A stretch of DNA of 64,000 nt from Algoriphagus taiwanensis (GCF_036245645.1 NZ_BTPE01000008.1:1-64000), one strand, 5' to 3'. Numbered from the stretch's first letter, positions 1-8,288 are shown. The notes: generated by a model not told the origin, from the sequence alone. Numbers and translations: made by a program.

Positions 1-14
1 AAGAATGAAGCATG

Positions 15-41
15 AAAAAAGGGCTCCGAAAAACGAAGCCC
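15..41 (-). terminator. Rho-independent terminator of a leftward transcript
   Basis: On the minus strand GGGCTTCG, a five-T loop and CGGAGCCC form a strong hairpin followed by six T. It lies beyond the rplI terminator, so it should end a separate leftward transcript lying within roughly 40-150. Confidence 0.7.
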
Positions 42-145
42 CTTCATTCCACTTGGCAGATTCTATTGCTGGTAAGTTGCTCCTCAGCAGAGCTTATGTC
101 CTCTTCAAACCTGCACGGGATTTTAAGAAATTTTCTAATCAAAGG
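15..145 (-). ncRNA. candidate structured small RNA, 6S-like shape
   Basis: This stretch has no credible ORF and sits between the rplI terminator and its own leftward terminator, so it looks like an independent short transcript. The minus-strand RNA can form an outer stem (GCAGGUUU with GAAUCUGC), a large internal loop, and an inner hairpin (GCUCU-GCUGA-GGAGC). A stem, bubble and apical hairpin is the general shape of 6S RNA, but I do not recognise the primary sequence and cannot assign a family. The 5' end is unknown; only a weak promoter-like sequence lies upstream. The existence of a transcript is inferred from the terminator and the folding. Confidence 0.33.
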
Positions 146-187
146 CACCAACTATTTTTGACCACATTACCTTAATCCAAATCAGAC

Positions 188-219
188 AAAAAAAAGAGGC
201 TCTTCCATCGGAAGAGCCT
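188..219 (-). terminator. terminator of the rpsF-rpsR-rplI operon
   Basis: A perfect 10-bp stem (AGGCTCTTCC/GGAAGAGCCT, loop of 3) is followed on the minus strand by an eight-T run, just after the rplI stop codon. Confidence 0.9.
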
Positions 220-235
220 TTCTTTTTTAAGTGAA

Positions 236-679
236 TTATTCGGCTACTACGACGAATTTCACTTTGGTTTTTACTTCTCTATGCAAATCTACGTCTGCAG
301 AGAAGTCACCAGCACCTTCTACAGGTACTGTGATTGCGATTTTCTTACGGTCAATGTCGAATCCTTGAGTTGCCAAAGCATCTGAAATCTGAAGGGTAGT
401 CACTTTACCGAAGATTTTTCCGGAGTCACCGATTTTAGCTTTGATTTCCAAGGTTACATTTTCCAACTTAGCTGCGATATTTTCAGCTTCAGTCTTGATT
501 TTTTCAGCCTTGTGAGCAGCCTGCTTGATGTTTTCAGCAAGAATTTTCTTGTTTGAGTCTGTTGCCAAAACAGCAAAACCCTGAGGAATCAAGTAGTTTC
601 TGCCATAGCCAGGCTTTACGCTGACCAGGTCATTTTTATAGCCAAGACCTTTGATGTCTGTTTTTAGAATAATATCCAT
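236..679 (-). CDS. rplI: 50S ribosomal protein L9
   Basis: L9 binds 23S rRNA in the large subunit with its N-terminal domain and reaches outward through a long helix. The 147-residue length is normal. The N-terminal signature is intact: GLG near residue 11, then V..GYGRNYLIPQGFA at about residues 22-37. The Lys/Ala-rich middle (residues 40-85) fits the connecting helix, followed by the C-terminal domain. It is the last gene of rpsF-rpsR-rplI, the usual Bacteroidota order (without the priB or ssb of proteobacterial versions), and is closed by a strong hairpin 17 nt downstream. Confidence 0.97.
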   Translation of the reverse strand: MDIILKTDIKGLGYKNDLVSVKPGYGRNYLIPQGFAVLATDSNKKILAENIKQAAHKAEKIKTEAENIAAKLENVTLEIKAKIGDSGKIFGKVTTLQISDALATQGFDIDRKKIAITVPVEGAGDFSADVDLHREVKTKVKFVVVAE

Positions 680-718
680 TTGTAATGTTCTTTTTTGATT
701 GAGCGATACAAGACTGAA

Positions 719-970
719 TTATTTCAAACCATCCGTTACGAATGGCAACAAAGCCAAGTGTCTTGCTTTCTTGATAGCCTGAGCTACTTTTCTCTGATAC
801 TTTGCAGAGTTTCCGGTCAATCTTCTAGGAAGAATTTTGCCCTGCTCGTTGACAAACTTCAAAAGGAAGTTAGGGTCCTTGTAGTCGATATACTTGATAC
901 CGTGCTTCTTGAAGCGGCAGTATTTCTTTCTGTTTTCGCCTCTGTTGATGGGTTCGTTTACTAGTGTCAT
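719..970 (-). CDS. rpsR: 30S ribosomal protein S18
   Basis: S18 is a small basic subunit protein that pairs with S6 on the 16S rRNA platform. The 83-residue product contains the family core: KKYCRFK near residue 15, IDYKDPNFLLKFV at about 27-39, then GKILPRRLTG and the basic AIKKARHLALLPF tail. The start codon shares one base with the rpsF stop codon, which implies translational coupling with its binding partner S6. About 40 nt separate it from rplI. Confidence 0.97.
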   Translation of the reverse strand: MTLVNEPINRGENRKKYCRFKKHGIKYIDYKDPNFLLKFVNEQGKILPRRLTGNSAKYQRKVAQAIKKARHLALLPFVTDGLK

Positions 971-1338
971 TAGGCTTGCTCCTCCTTAGCTTCAACTTTT
1001 TTGTTAAATTCTCCTTTTCTTCTTCTCTCGGAATACACGATTGCGTGCTTGTCCAAGACAGTTGTAAGGAATCTCATTACTTTTTCGTCACGTCTGAACT
1101 CCAGTTCAAACTTGCGGATTACTGTTGGATCGGCTTTGAACTCAACTAGTACATAAAAACCGGTAGTCTTCTTTTCGATAGGGTAAGCCATCTTTTTCAG
1201 ACCCCAGTTTTCCACATTGATCACGTCTGCCCCCTCTTCTTTTAACAAGTTCACAAACTTGTCGACGGTATCCTTCATCTGAACATCAGACAAAACGGGA
1301 GTTAAAATGAATACCGTCTCGTAATTTCTTTGGAACAT
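970..1338 (-). CDS. rpsF: 30S ribosomal protein S6
   Basis: S6 dimerises with S18 on the small subunit. The 122-residue protein opens with NYETVFILTPVLSD, the canonical first strand, and carries the family pattern ENWGLKKMAYPIEKKTTGFYVLVEF at about residues 43-67. It is the first gene of the ribosomal operon, preceded by a well-formed Bacteroidota promoter, with a 5' leader of about 30 nt. Confidence 0.97.
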   Translation of the reverse strand: MFQRNYETVFILTPVLSDVQMKDTVDKFVNLLKEEGADVINVENWGLKKMAYPIEKKTTGFYVLVEFKADPTVIRKFELEFRRDEKVMRFLTTVLDKHAIVYSERRRKGEFNKKVEAKEEQA

Positions 1339-1374
1339 TTTTTAATGTGTTTAGGAATTTGAATAAACAGGACG

Positions 1375-1406
1375 CAAAAGTAGATCAAAAGCGCCTTTAT
1401 TCCAAA
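1375..1406 (-). promoter_or_regulatory. Bacteroidota-type promoter of the rpsF operon
   Basis: On the minus strand TTTG (1406-1403), a 20-nt spacer and TACTTTTG (1382-1375) match the Bacteroidota primary sigma factor consensus TTTG-N19/20-TAnnTTTG. Transcription should begin near 1368. Confidence 0.75.
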
Positions 1407-1436
1407 CATTTATCCAAATCTCCAGCAGGGGAAATG

Positions 1437-1463
1437 AAAAAAGACCTCTTTTTGAGGTCTTTT
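1437..1463 (-). terminator. terminator of the coiled-coil protein gene
   Basis: AAAAGACCTC and GAGGTCTTTT form a hairpin with a five-base loop about 25 nt after the stop at 1488. T-runs on both strands could allow bidirectional function. Confidence 0.75.
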
Positions 1464-1487
1464 ATTGATTGTTGTGGTTGGATTGAT

Positions 1488-2417
1488 TTATTTGACGGAG
1501 AAGGTCTTGGAGCCTGCCAGGTAATTGTCTACGAAGATTCGTACCTGATGGTCACCACTCAGGTAATCTGAGCCCTTTTCATAATAGAATACCAATTCCT
1601 GATTGGTATTGTCAAAGATCATGTCTTGGTGAAGGGTATAAAACAACTCCTGTCCATTAATCATGAAAGTTCCTGAGCCTTTGGCTACATCGAAGATCGC
1701 TTGTTCGTTTGGATCAAGAAGCTGGACATAGACATTTCTGGGACCTTTTTCTGCGACTTTGTTGTCAGCCAGGGTGAAACTCACTTTGATTCGCTCGATT
1801 TGTCTGTTTCTGAAGTCCTTGGTAGTCTCCACACGCTCTTTTCCTCGGGAATTAATCGCTGAGATTGCAATGTTTTCCACTTTCAGCATCGAAGCCACAT
1901 CCACTTTGGCCTGCAAGTCCTGCTTTTGGATATTCAGCTGGGCTACCTCTTCCTCGATTTCGGCCTGAGTAGTTTTGAGATCCTGATTTTCTGCAAAGAG
2001 TTGCTGATTGGCTGCTCTCAACTCAAGGATTTCCTGATCCTTTTGCGCAATGAGGCCATTAAGGTTGTTGATTCGGCTGTTCAGCGCTGCTATTTCAGAT
2101 GAGCTTCTTTGTTTGGCGCTGTTTCTCTCAGCAATGAGTTGATCTCGCACTGCTTCCAGAGCTTTTACATCTCCTCCCAGTTTCTCTATTTCCTTGATTC
2201 TGAGATTGAGCTGATAAGTAACGGAATCCAACCTTTGATTGAGTTCGTTGTTTTCAGTTGACAACAGAAGGATTTCCTCGGTTTTCTTGGTTCGGTCTAC
2301 ATAGTCCGTGTAGAGTTTGATCCCGCTGATAATCACTAAGAGGACCAAAACAATAATGATCACATTTTTGCTTTGGTCTTTTTTTGAATTGGAATCCTTT
2401 TGAAAATTGGTGTCCAT
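1488..2417 (-). CDS. membrane-anchored coiled-coil protein of unknown function
   Basis: I do not recognise a named family. A polar N-terminus (about 18 residues rich in Lys/Asn/Asp) precedes one strongly hydrophobic helix (NVIIIVLVLLVIISGIKLY, about 18-36), so it is probably a single-pass inner-membrane protein with its bulk outside. Residues about 40-185 are a long heptad-like coiled coil rich in Glu, Gln, Leu and Asn. The last 120 residues are beta-rich (KGPRNVYVQLLDPN, LVFYYEKGSDYLSGDHQVRIFV), suggesting a compact Ig-like domain. Only 28 bp separate its start from that of the divergent methyltransferase gene. It could be an envelope scaffold; that is inference. Confidence 0.8.
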   Translation of the reverse strand: MDTNFQKDSNSKKDQSKNVIIIVLVLLVIISGIKLYTDYVDRTKKTEEILLLSTENNELNQRLDSVTYQLNLRIKEIEKLGGDVKALEAVRDQLIAERNSAKQRSSSEIAALNSRINNLNGLIAQKDQEILELRAANQQLFAENQDLKTTQAEIEEEVAQLNIQKQDLQAKVDVASMLKVENIAISAINSRGKERVETTKDFRNRQIERIKVSFTLADNKVAEKGPRNVYVQLLDPNEQAIFDVAKGSGTFMINGQELFYTLHQDMIFDNTNQELVFYYEKGSDYLSGDHQVRIFVDNYLAGSKTFSVK

Positions 2418-2445
2418 TTTACTTTAATTTTAAAGGGCTTACGAT

Positions 2446-3036
2446 ATGTTGGATTTGGACGAGAATTTCTGGACGCATCGGTATCAACAGGGGAATACCG
2501 GATGGGACATGGGTTCCGTCTCTCCACCCATTTATCAATATCTTTGCCAAATTGAAAATAAAAGTCTCCGGGTGCTCGTTGCAGGTGCAGGAAATGCTTA
2601 CGAAGTGGCTGCAGCATGGGATTTGGGCTTTCAGAATGTTTTTCTTCTGGATATTTCTCCTGTTCCAATTCAAAATTTTTTGAAAAAGCATCCTGAATTT
2701 CCTGCCTCACAAGTCTTTCAGGAAGATTTTTTCTTGCATCAGGGTAGGTATGATTTGATCTTGGAGCAGACTTTCTTTTGTGCCTTGAATCCCGAATTGA
2801 GAAAAGCTTATGCCGAGAAAATGCATGAGTTATTGGTTCCAGGAGGAAAGCTTGTTGGAGTTTTGTTTAATCGACAATTCCCTTTTCAGGGTCCTCCATT
2901 CGGAGGAAGTGAGGAGGAATACCGAGCGCTTTTTCAGAAAAGATTTGAATTAGTCGCTTTTGAACCTTGCCTCAATTCCATTCCTCAAAGGGCAGGTTTT
3001 GAGTTATGGATCAATCTTCAAAAGTCAAAGGGATAA
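2446..3036 (+). CDS. thiopurine/thiocyanate-type SAM methyltransferase
   Basis: A class I S-adenosylmethionine methyltransferase of the TPMT-like family. The 196-residue protein starts with the family hallmark ENFWTHRYQQGNTGWDMG (about 5-22), where Trp and Asp line the cofactor pocket. The SAM-binding loop follows as VLVAGAGNAYE (about 43-53), then LLDISPVPI (about 67-75) and LILEQTFFCALNP (about 104-116). Family members transfer methyl groups to sulfur, selenium or halide nucleophiles; the substrate here cannot be read from sequence. Its end overlaps the end of the convergent methyltransferase gene by 12 bp. Confidence 0.85.
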   Translation: MLDLDENFWTHRYQQGNTGWDMGSVSPPIYQYLCQIENKSLRVLVAGAGNAYEVAAAWDLGFQNVFLLDISPVPIQNFLKKHPEFPASQVFQEDFFLHQGRYDLILEQTFFCALNPELRKAYAEKMHELLVPGGKLVGVLFNRQFPFQGPPFGGSEEEYRALFQKRFELVAFEPCLNSIPQRAGFELWINLQKSKG

Positions 3037-3828
3037 AACTCGGTGAGTTTTTTCTCCTGGGTAGTCAAAAAACAAAACCCCACATTCAAAGAAATCCAAG
3101 CTGAGTTTGACTTTGGGGTGGGATTTGATTTCTTCCCAGGCTGTTTCCATTTCTGCACTCCAATGGATGTCTCCAAGAATACAGATACTGCTACCCTTAA
3201 ATTTGGGTAAAAGCCAATTGAAATAAGAAATAGTCCCTGAATAGGTATGATTGGCATCAATCAAGGCGAAGTCAACTGTTTCCAATTGAGAAAGAATCGG
3301 GGGTAAATGGATTTCAATGGGTCCTAATATGGCTTCAACCTGTCCCGGAAAAGGTTCAAACTGGGCAGCATTCAAGATTTCTGATGCCCCTTCGAAGGTG
3401 TATAATCTCCCTTGGGTGACTTCTGCCAGATATCTGGTACTTAAGCCCATGCAAGTACCCAATTCAATGACATTTTGACTCGGAGTTAATCGGCAGAAGT
3501 ACTGATAGGTAAGACAAAACTTGGGACTGCTTGTAGAGTATTGGGTTATTTTCCTGATTTCTCTTGAGGCGGAGGGGACTTTTTTTGACCCGGCGCCTAA
3601 GTCAATTACCTGAATGGGGTTGGTGTTTTTTAAAAGGACGGACCTTAGCTGCTCGATTGAATGGAATCCGCGTGGGTTTTCTTGTAAGTAGCCCCGCAAA
3701 CCTTGATAGATGCTAAAAAGAAAAGGGGATTGCTGACTGTAATGATCTTCTTTTCTTAGCCAATACTTGAGATAGGCAAGAAGAGAGAAAAATCTTGAAG
3801 TCAAATCAGTTATGGAAAATATTGGCAA
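3025..3828 (-). CDS. class I SAM-dependent O-methyltransferase-like protein
   Basis: The 267-residue protein has a Rossmann-type methyltransferase core of the type found in methyltransf_24/caffeoyl-CoA O-methyltransferase relatives: NVIELGTCMGLSTRYLAEV (about 118-136), LYTFEGA (about 141-147), and VDFALIDANHTYSGTISYFNWLLP (about 184-207). It overlaps apaG upstream by 23 bp, so the two are probably co-transcribed and coupled. The substrate is unknown. Confidence 0.8.
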   Translation of the reverse strand: MPIFSITDLTSRFFSLLAYLKYWLRKEDHYSQQSPFLFSIYQGLRGYLQENPRGFHSIEQLRSVLLKNTNPIQVIDLGAGSKKVPSASREIRKITQYSTSSPKFCLTYQYFCRLTPSQNVIELGTCMGLSTRYLAEVTQGRLYTFEGASEILNAAQFEPFPGQVEAILGPIEIHLPPILSQLETVDFALIDANHTYSGTISYFNWLLPKFKGSSICILGDIHWSAEMETAWEEIKSHPKVKLSLDFFECGVLFFDYPGEKTHRVLSL

Positions 3829-4192
3829 TCAACTGGAATTCTGGGATGGATACTTCTATTCTTTTTCCATCAAATAGCTTTTCCATCACATAAATTCCTT
3901 TCATTTTCCCCAATCCGGATTTAAGATTGCATCCGGATACATAGGAGTGAGTTTCACCCGGTTCTAAAATTGGCTGTTGACCTACGACTCCCAATCCTTC
4001 TACCGTCTTGGGATTTTCAGCAGCATCAAAAATCTCCCATTTTCTGGAAATGAGCTGAAAGGTATGTTGGCTTTTATTTGCGATTTCTACCTTGTAGGTG
4101 AAAACATAATGATGCTGTTTGGGATTAGAAAATTCGGCCTGATAGGTGATTTCTACGCTTACTTGAATGCCTTCTGTGACAGCTGTGACCAT
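3806..4192 (-). CDS. apaG: ApaG family protein
   Basis: ApaG is a small beta-sandwich (fibronectin III-like) protein; enterobacterial mutants show divalent-cation phenotypes, but its molecular role is unsettled. The 128-residue length is normal. Family landmarks are visible: the strand HHYVFTYKVEIANKS, SRKWEIFDAAENPKTVEGLGVVGQQPIL with the conserved GxGVVGxxP turn at about 67-74, then GETHSYVSGC and GKMKGIYVM. It is transcribed away from ung, with about 65 bp between the two starts. Confidence 0.93.
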   Translation of the reverse strand: MVTAVTEGIQVSVEITYQAEFSNPKQHHYVFTYKVEIANKSQHTFQLISRKWEIFDAAENPKTVEGLGVVGQQPILEPGETHSYVSGCNLKSGLGKMKGIYVMEKLFDGKRIEVSIPEFQLIANIFHN

Positions 4193-4257
4193 GGAATTAC
4201 CTTATTTTTGGACAAATTGAATACAAGATTCAGATATTTCATCCACAAAAACTACTA

Positions 4258-4920
4258 ATGGAAATAAAAATTGAAGATAGTTGGAAAAAAGCATTAAGTA
4301 AAGAGTTTCAGCAAGATTACTTCTCAGATTTGGTGGCTTTTGTCAAAGACGAATACAAAGGGAGCAAGGTTTTTCCACCGGGAAAAGAAATTTTTAATGC
4401 GTTTTGGCATTGTCCTCTGGAGTCTGTAAAAGTGGTGATCCTGGGTCAGGATCCCTACCATGGACCCGGTCAGGCCCATGGGCTTTCTTTTTCTGTCAAA
4501 CCCGGCGTGCCTTTTCCTCCGAGTCTTCTGAATATCCTAAAGGAAATCAAACAGGATTTGGGTAAAGACCTCCCTCCCAATGGAGACTTGACAAGATGGG
4601 CGAATCAAGGTGTGTTTTTGCTTAATGCAACGCTGACCGTGAGAGCTCACGAGGCCGGTTCTCATCAAAATAAAGGCTGGGAAACCTTCACAGACGGGGT
4701 AATTCGTGTGATCAGTGAGCAGCGGGAAAATGTGGTATTTATGCTGTGGGGAGCCTATGCTCAGAAAAAAAGTCAATTGATTGATTCCAATAAGCACTTG
4801 ATCTTAAAAGCGCCTCATCCCAGTCCCCTTTCTGCCCATCGCGGATTCTTGGGATGTGGTCATTTTTCGAAGGCAAATGCCTATTTGGATTCAAAAAAAA
4901 TCCCTGTCATCAATTGGTGA
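4258..4920 (+). CDS. ung: uracil-DNA glycosylase
   Basis: Ung removes uracil from DNA to start base excision repair. The 220-residue protein has all family-1 motifs: the water-activating loop GQDPYHGPGQAHGLSFSV with catalytic Asp65 and Tyr67, LLNATLTVRAHEAGSH in the middle, VFMLWGAYAQKK, and the minor-groove leucine loop HPSPLSAHRGFLGCGHFSKAN near the end. The length is typical. It is a single-gene unit; a hairpin overlapping its stop codon ends both it and lepB. Confidence 0.97.
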   Translation: MEIKIEDSWKKALSKEFQQDYFSDLVAFVKDEYKGSKVFPPGKEIFNAFWHCPLESVKVVILGQDPYHGPGQAHGLSFSVKPGVPFPPSLLNILKEIKQDLGKDLPPNGDLTRWANQGVFLLNATLTVRAHEAGSHQNKGWETFTDGVIRVISEQRENVVFMLWGAYAQKKSQLIDSNKHLILKAPHPSPLSAHRGFLGCGHFSKANAYLDSKKIPVINW

Positions 4921-4926
4921 CAGGGA
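4901..4926. terminator. bidirectional terminator between ung and lepB
   Basis: TCCCTGTCA and TGACAGGGA form a stem over the convergent gene ends, with short T-runs on both sides. Its left arm lies inside the last codons of ung. Confidence 0.7.
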
Positions 4927-4938
4927 CTTTTTAGTGGT

Positions 4939-6015
4939 TTAATTGATGCCTTTGAAGAATCTGCTCCAGCGAATTTTGCCAAACATGGACTCATATTTGT
5001 CCAAGGAAAGCCACAGAAACCATGCTTTGCCCACAATGTGATCCTCCGGTACAAATCCCCAATACCGGGAATCCAGAGAATCGTGTCGGTTGTCCCCCAT
5101 CATGAAGTAGTAGTTTTGCTTAAAGGTATATTGATCTACCTTTTGGCCATCGATGTATAGCTCGCCGTTTTTGACTTCTACTGACTCATGGCCTTCGTAT
5201 TTTTCGATGGTCATAAAATACTTTGCCACATTGTCCGCATTCATTTCAAGGGTCTGACCTTCTCCCGGTACTAGGAGCGGACCAAAATTATCTCTGTTCC
5301 AAGCCAAGTCTGTATCTGCCGGGAAAATTCCTTCTTCTCTTTCTCCAACAGGCATGATGCGCTTGGTTATGGATACTACCACGGGAGAGGATTTCAATCG
5401 TTCCACGGTTTGGTCTGTACACCAAATAAGATATCCTGCTCCATTAGAGAATGCCATGAAGCTTTCTGGATTGATTCCATAGTCCTTGAAGAAATCGACA
5501 GTCAAAGGTCTGTTGGTGATCAGATCATAGGAGTATTGCATTTCCTCTGGCTGCATGGCCTCGCTGTCATTGACAAAGAGGTTTCCCTGCCTGAGTTCCA
5601 AAATATCACCCGGTATTGCTACTGCCCTCTTGATGTAGTTGGTTTTAAGGTCGTTGGGATATTGAAATTCAACGGGATAGTTGAATACGACCACATCATT
5701 TCTTTCCACATCAGAAAACCCAGGAAGTCTATAGTAGGGGAGCTGGATAGCATCAGAATAGGACGGGATCTCCGTCCCCCAGATTTTCTGGTGAGTCAGA
5801 GGAACTTGAAGTGGGGTTTTAGGAATGCGTGTCCCATAATGCATTTTGCTCACAAACAGAAAATCACCCACTAGAAGGGATTTCTCCATGGAGGCAGTAG
5901 GGATGGTAAAAGGCTCCAGCAATAGCCAACGGATCAAACTGGCAGCCACCACCGCAAAAACCAGCGCGTCAAACCACTCTCTTGCAGGGGATTTTTTAGT
6001 TTTAGTCTTGCTCAT
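4939..6015 (-). CDS. lepB: signal peptidase I (enlarged Bacteroidota form)
   Basis: Type I signal peptidase cleaves signal peptides from exported proteins at the outer face of the inner membrane. An N-terminal membrane segment (about 16-33) is followed by the catalytic serine motif IPTASMEKSLLVGD with Ser42. The lysine motif NYIKRAVAIPGD gives general base Lys129. The C-terminal box GDNRHDSLDSRYWGFVPEDHIVGKA is complete. The 358 residues exceed the usual length; the extra block lies between the lysine box and the C-terminal box (about 150-290) and is common in this phylum. It is the last gene of the parA-parB-DUF5683-dapB-lepB cluster. Confidence 0.95.
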   Translation of the reverse strand: MSKTKTKKSPAREWFDALVFAVVAASLIRWLLLEPFTIPTASMEKSLLVGDFLFVSKMHYGTRIPKTPLQVPLTHQKIWGTEIPSYSDAIQLPYYRLPGFSDVERNDVVVFNYPVEFQYPNDLKTNYIKRAVAIPGDILELRQGNLFVNDSEAMQPEEMQYSYDLITNRPLTVDFFKDYGINPESFMAFSNGAGYLIWCTDQTVERLKSSPVVVSITKRIMPVGEREEGIFPADTDLAWNRDNFGPLLVPGEGQTLEMNADNVAKYFMTIEKYEGHESVEVKNGELYIDGQKVDQYTFKQNYYFMMGDNRHDSLDSRYWGFVPEDHIVGKAWFLWLSLDKYESMFGKIRWSRFFKGIN

Positions 6016-6029
6016 TTTTTAAAATTAGT

Positions 6030-6752
6030 TCAAAAGGACAGAAAATCATCCATGGAAAATACTCCTTTTTTGTCTTTGATCCACTCAGCCACCAAAACTG
6101 CGCCAAGGGCAAAGCCTTTCCGACTGTGAGCGGTATGAATCAGCTCAATGGTATCAATATCAGAGGAATACTGAATAATATGAGTACCAGGAGCAGGGTC
6201 GATCCGCTTGGAGGTGATCGGAATAGAACGTTCGGAATCGGCCGACTGTCCGGATAAATCCCAGGTGCTTTTGCTGCTGATATTTTCGATGATTCCCTCT
6301 GCCAAAGTAATGGCTGTTCCCGAAGGGGCATCTTTTTTTTCTGTATGATGAATCTCCTCAATGGCAATTTTGTACTCGTTGGCTTCATTCATCAGTTTGG
6401 CCAGATAAGTATTCACCTTGAAAAAGATGTTGACCCCGATGCTGAAGTTGGATGCGTAGAAAAACGCCCCTTCGGAGGTATTGGCCATTGCTTCCACTTC
6501 TGCCTTTCGCGAAAGCCAACCTGTGGTGCCGGAGACCACCGGTAATCCCCTGTCCAAACCCCATTTGATATTCTCTACTGCAGATTCTGGCTGGCTAAAT
6601 TCGATGATGGCATCTACCTCTTTTGGGTTGATAGTTTCCAGCTCATCTCTATTTTCCAAATTGATTCTACCAACGATTTGGTGACCTCGGGATTCGGCGA
6701 TTTCGCCGATGATTTTCCCCATTTTCCCGTAGCCGAGAAGTAAAATATTCAT
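6030..6752 (-). CDS. dapB: 4-hydroxy-tetrahydrodipicolinate reductase
   Basis: DapB catalyses the NAD(P)H-dependent reduction step of the diaminopimelate/lysine pathway, which feeds peptidoglycan and lysine synthesis. The dinucleotide-binding loop GYGKMG lies at residues 7-12. The substrate-binding and catalytic signature EIHHTEKKDAPSGTA lies at about 152-166. The 240-residue length is typical for the phylum. Its start codon overlaps the DUF5683 stop codon by one base, so translation is probably coupled. Confidence 0.96.
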   Translation of the reverse strand: MNILLLGYGKMGKIIGEIAESRGHQIVGRINLENRDELETINPKEVDAIIEFSQPESAVENIKWGLDRGLPVVSGTTGWLSRKAEVEAMANTSEGAFFYASNFSIGVNIFFKVNTYLAKLMNEANEYKIAIEEIHHTEKKDAPSGTAITLAEGIIENISSKSTWDLSGQSADSERSIPITSKRIDPAPGTHIIQYSSDIDTIELIHTAHSRKGFALGAVLVAEWIKDKKGVFSMDDFLSF

Positions 6753-7372
6753 TACTTAAATTTTAATTTTAGTGTTAGTCCCATTTGGGTATTGGAAGCT
6801 GCAAAAGTTTCCACTTTGGGCTCGATTTTCAAGGCAAGTTCATCGCTGATATCAAATCCCGAAAGATGGGCATCGACATTAGCGTCGATGATATTCAGCG
6901 CATAGATTGCCACTAGGAGTAGGATGGTAAAATCCCTGTTTTGTCTCCAATAGTCCACATTTCTCACCAGTCCATCCCTATTGAGGGAAGGAAATTGAGA
7001 ATTATCTCCTTCGTCAAAGGCAAATAAGGCTTCTCTGAAAGTCTGATAGCGCTTGTTGTTGTAGCCGATGAAATAGATGTCCGTCATAAATCCCGCATAG
7101 AGCAAAGGCACCTTCCAAGCTTTATTGTTATAGACTTGACCTGCACCCGGCAAAACTGCCGAAAGGAGGGTCGCCTTTCGGGGATTTTTAGGAAGAGAAG
7201 AATAGTCTGGCTTTTCATCTGCCTGAGCGGGCTTGGTTTTTTCTGTCGCAGTCGAACTGGTCGAGTTTTGTGCGTGGACTGAGCTGTTCAGGAAAATGCC
7301 CAAAAGTAAAAGCCCCATGAAAATCCACGGGGTTTTGGTCTTTAATACGCTATCTTTTATTGTAAAAGCCAA
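6752..7372 (-). CDS. DUF5683 family membrane protein
   Basis: The 206-residue protein has an N-terminal hydrophobic segment resembling a signal peptide ending near VHAQ (about 35). A Thr/Ser/Lys-rich linker follows, then the DUF5683 core RKATLLSAVLPGAGQVYNNKAWKVPLLYAGFM (about 65-96). Another hydrophobic stretch, ILLLVAIYALNIIDANVDAHL, follows; the Asp-rich end of this motif is conserved in the family. The function is unknown. Its place directly after parB and before dapB, with tight spacing on both sides, links it to envelope growth or cell-cycle functions by context only. Confidence 0.85.
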   Translation of the reverse strand: MAFTIKDSVLKTKTPWIFMGLLLLGIFLNSSVHAQNSTSSTATEKTKPAQADEKPDYSSLPKNPRKATLLSAVLPGAGQVYNNKAWKVPLLYAGFMTDIYFIGYNNKRYQTFREALFAFDEGDNSQFPSLNRDGLVRNVDYWRQNRDFTILLLVAIYALNIIDANVDAHLSGFDISDELALKIEPKVETFAASNTQMGLTLKLKFK

Positions 7373-7374
7373 GC

Positions 7375-8286
7375 TTAGATGATTTCTAAAATTTCCAAAA
7401 TCCTATTCAGGTCAGAGGCAGAATTGAATGGGATTTTTATTTCCCCTTTATTTTTCTCATTGGCCTTCAAGGCTACTTTGGTTCCAAAGTGAGATGCCAA
7501 TCTCTGTTGGATTTTGTTCATTTCATATTTGCGAACCGGATCAAGAGAAGAAGATTTTTCGGGTTTGGTAGACTCTCCGCTATTCAGAGCCTTGACCAGG
7601 GCTTCAACTTTTCTTACGCTTAGTTCTTCTTCAACTGCTTTTTTGAAAATAGCCAGTTGCTTATCCACGCTTTCTACGTTGATCAAAGCCCGGGCATGGC
7701 CCATACTCAATTGCTGATCGCGGATAGCTGCCTGAATAGTGGGAGGCAGCTTGAGAAGTCGCAGATAGTTGTTTACCGTGGTTCTGTTTTTTCCAACGCG
7801 GTCTCCGAGTTCTTCCTGCTTCAGGTTACACTCTGCCAAAAGTCTCTGGTAGGAATGGGCGATTTCTAAAGCGTTGAGATTTTCTCTCTGAATATTTTCA
7901 ATCAGGGCCATCTCCAGCATTTGCTGGTCATTGGCGGTACGGACGTAGGCTGGAATCTGAACAAGACCGGCGATTTTGGAAGCTTGAAATCTTCTTTCTC
8001 CCGAAATGAGTTGATATTCATTTGGAGCCAGTTTTCGAACAGTGATCGGCTGGATGATCCCTTGGACCCGGATGGATTCTGCCAATTCTTCCAAGGCATC
8101 TTTGTCGAAGTGCGTTCGTGGTTGAAAAGGATTGACCTGGATTTCAGTGAGGGGGATTTCAAAAATCCCGGTTTTCACTACTTCCGGCAGGATTTCCTCC
8201 GATTTGTTTTTGGCAGGACTATCCTCCAGGAGGGCTCCAAGTCCTCTTCCCAGAGCATTTTTCCGATTTGGTTTTTGATTGGACAT
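7375..8286 (-). CDS. parB: chromosome-partitioning protein ParB
   Basis: ParB is the parS-binding CTPase/DNA-clamp protein that segregates the replication-origin region with ParA. The 303-residue protein contains the N-terminal ParB/Srx-type domain with NPFQPRTHF (about 53-61), the GERRFQA motif (about 95-101) used in CTP binding, and a helix-turn-helix (EELGDRVGKNRTTVNNYLRLLKLP, about 157-180). An Arg/Lys-rich linker leads to the C-terminal dimerisation segment. It lies 2 bp after parA. I found no 16-bp parS consensus copy in the window by eye. Confidence 0.96.
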   Translation of the reverse strand: MSNQKPNRKNALGRGLGALLEDSPAKNKSEEILPEVVKTGIFEIPLTEIQVNPFQPRTHFDKDALEELAESIRVQGIIQPITVRKLAPNEYQLISGERRFQASKIAGLVQIPAYVRTANDQQMLEMALIENIQRENLNALEIAHSYQRLLAECNLKQEELGDRVGKNRTTVNNYLRLLKLPPTIQAAIRDQQLSMGHARALINVESVDKQLAIFKKAVEEELSVRKVEALVKALNSGESTKPEKSSSLDPVRKYEMNKIQQRLASHFGTKVALKANEKNKGEIKIPFNSASDLNRILEILEII

Positions 8287-8288
8287 AA

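Noticed and set aside
2360..2710. 116-codon minus-strand frame over the TPMT-like gene start
   Set aside because: It is antisense to a clearly coding methyltransferase and overlaps the coiled-coil gene; composition is unlike a real protein.
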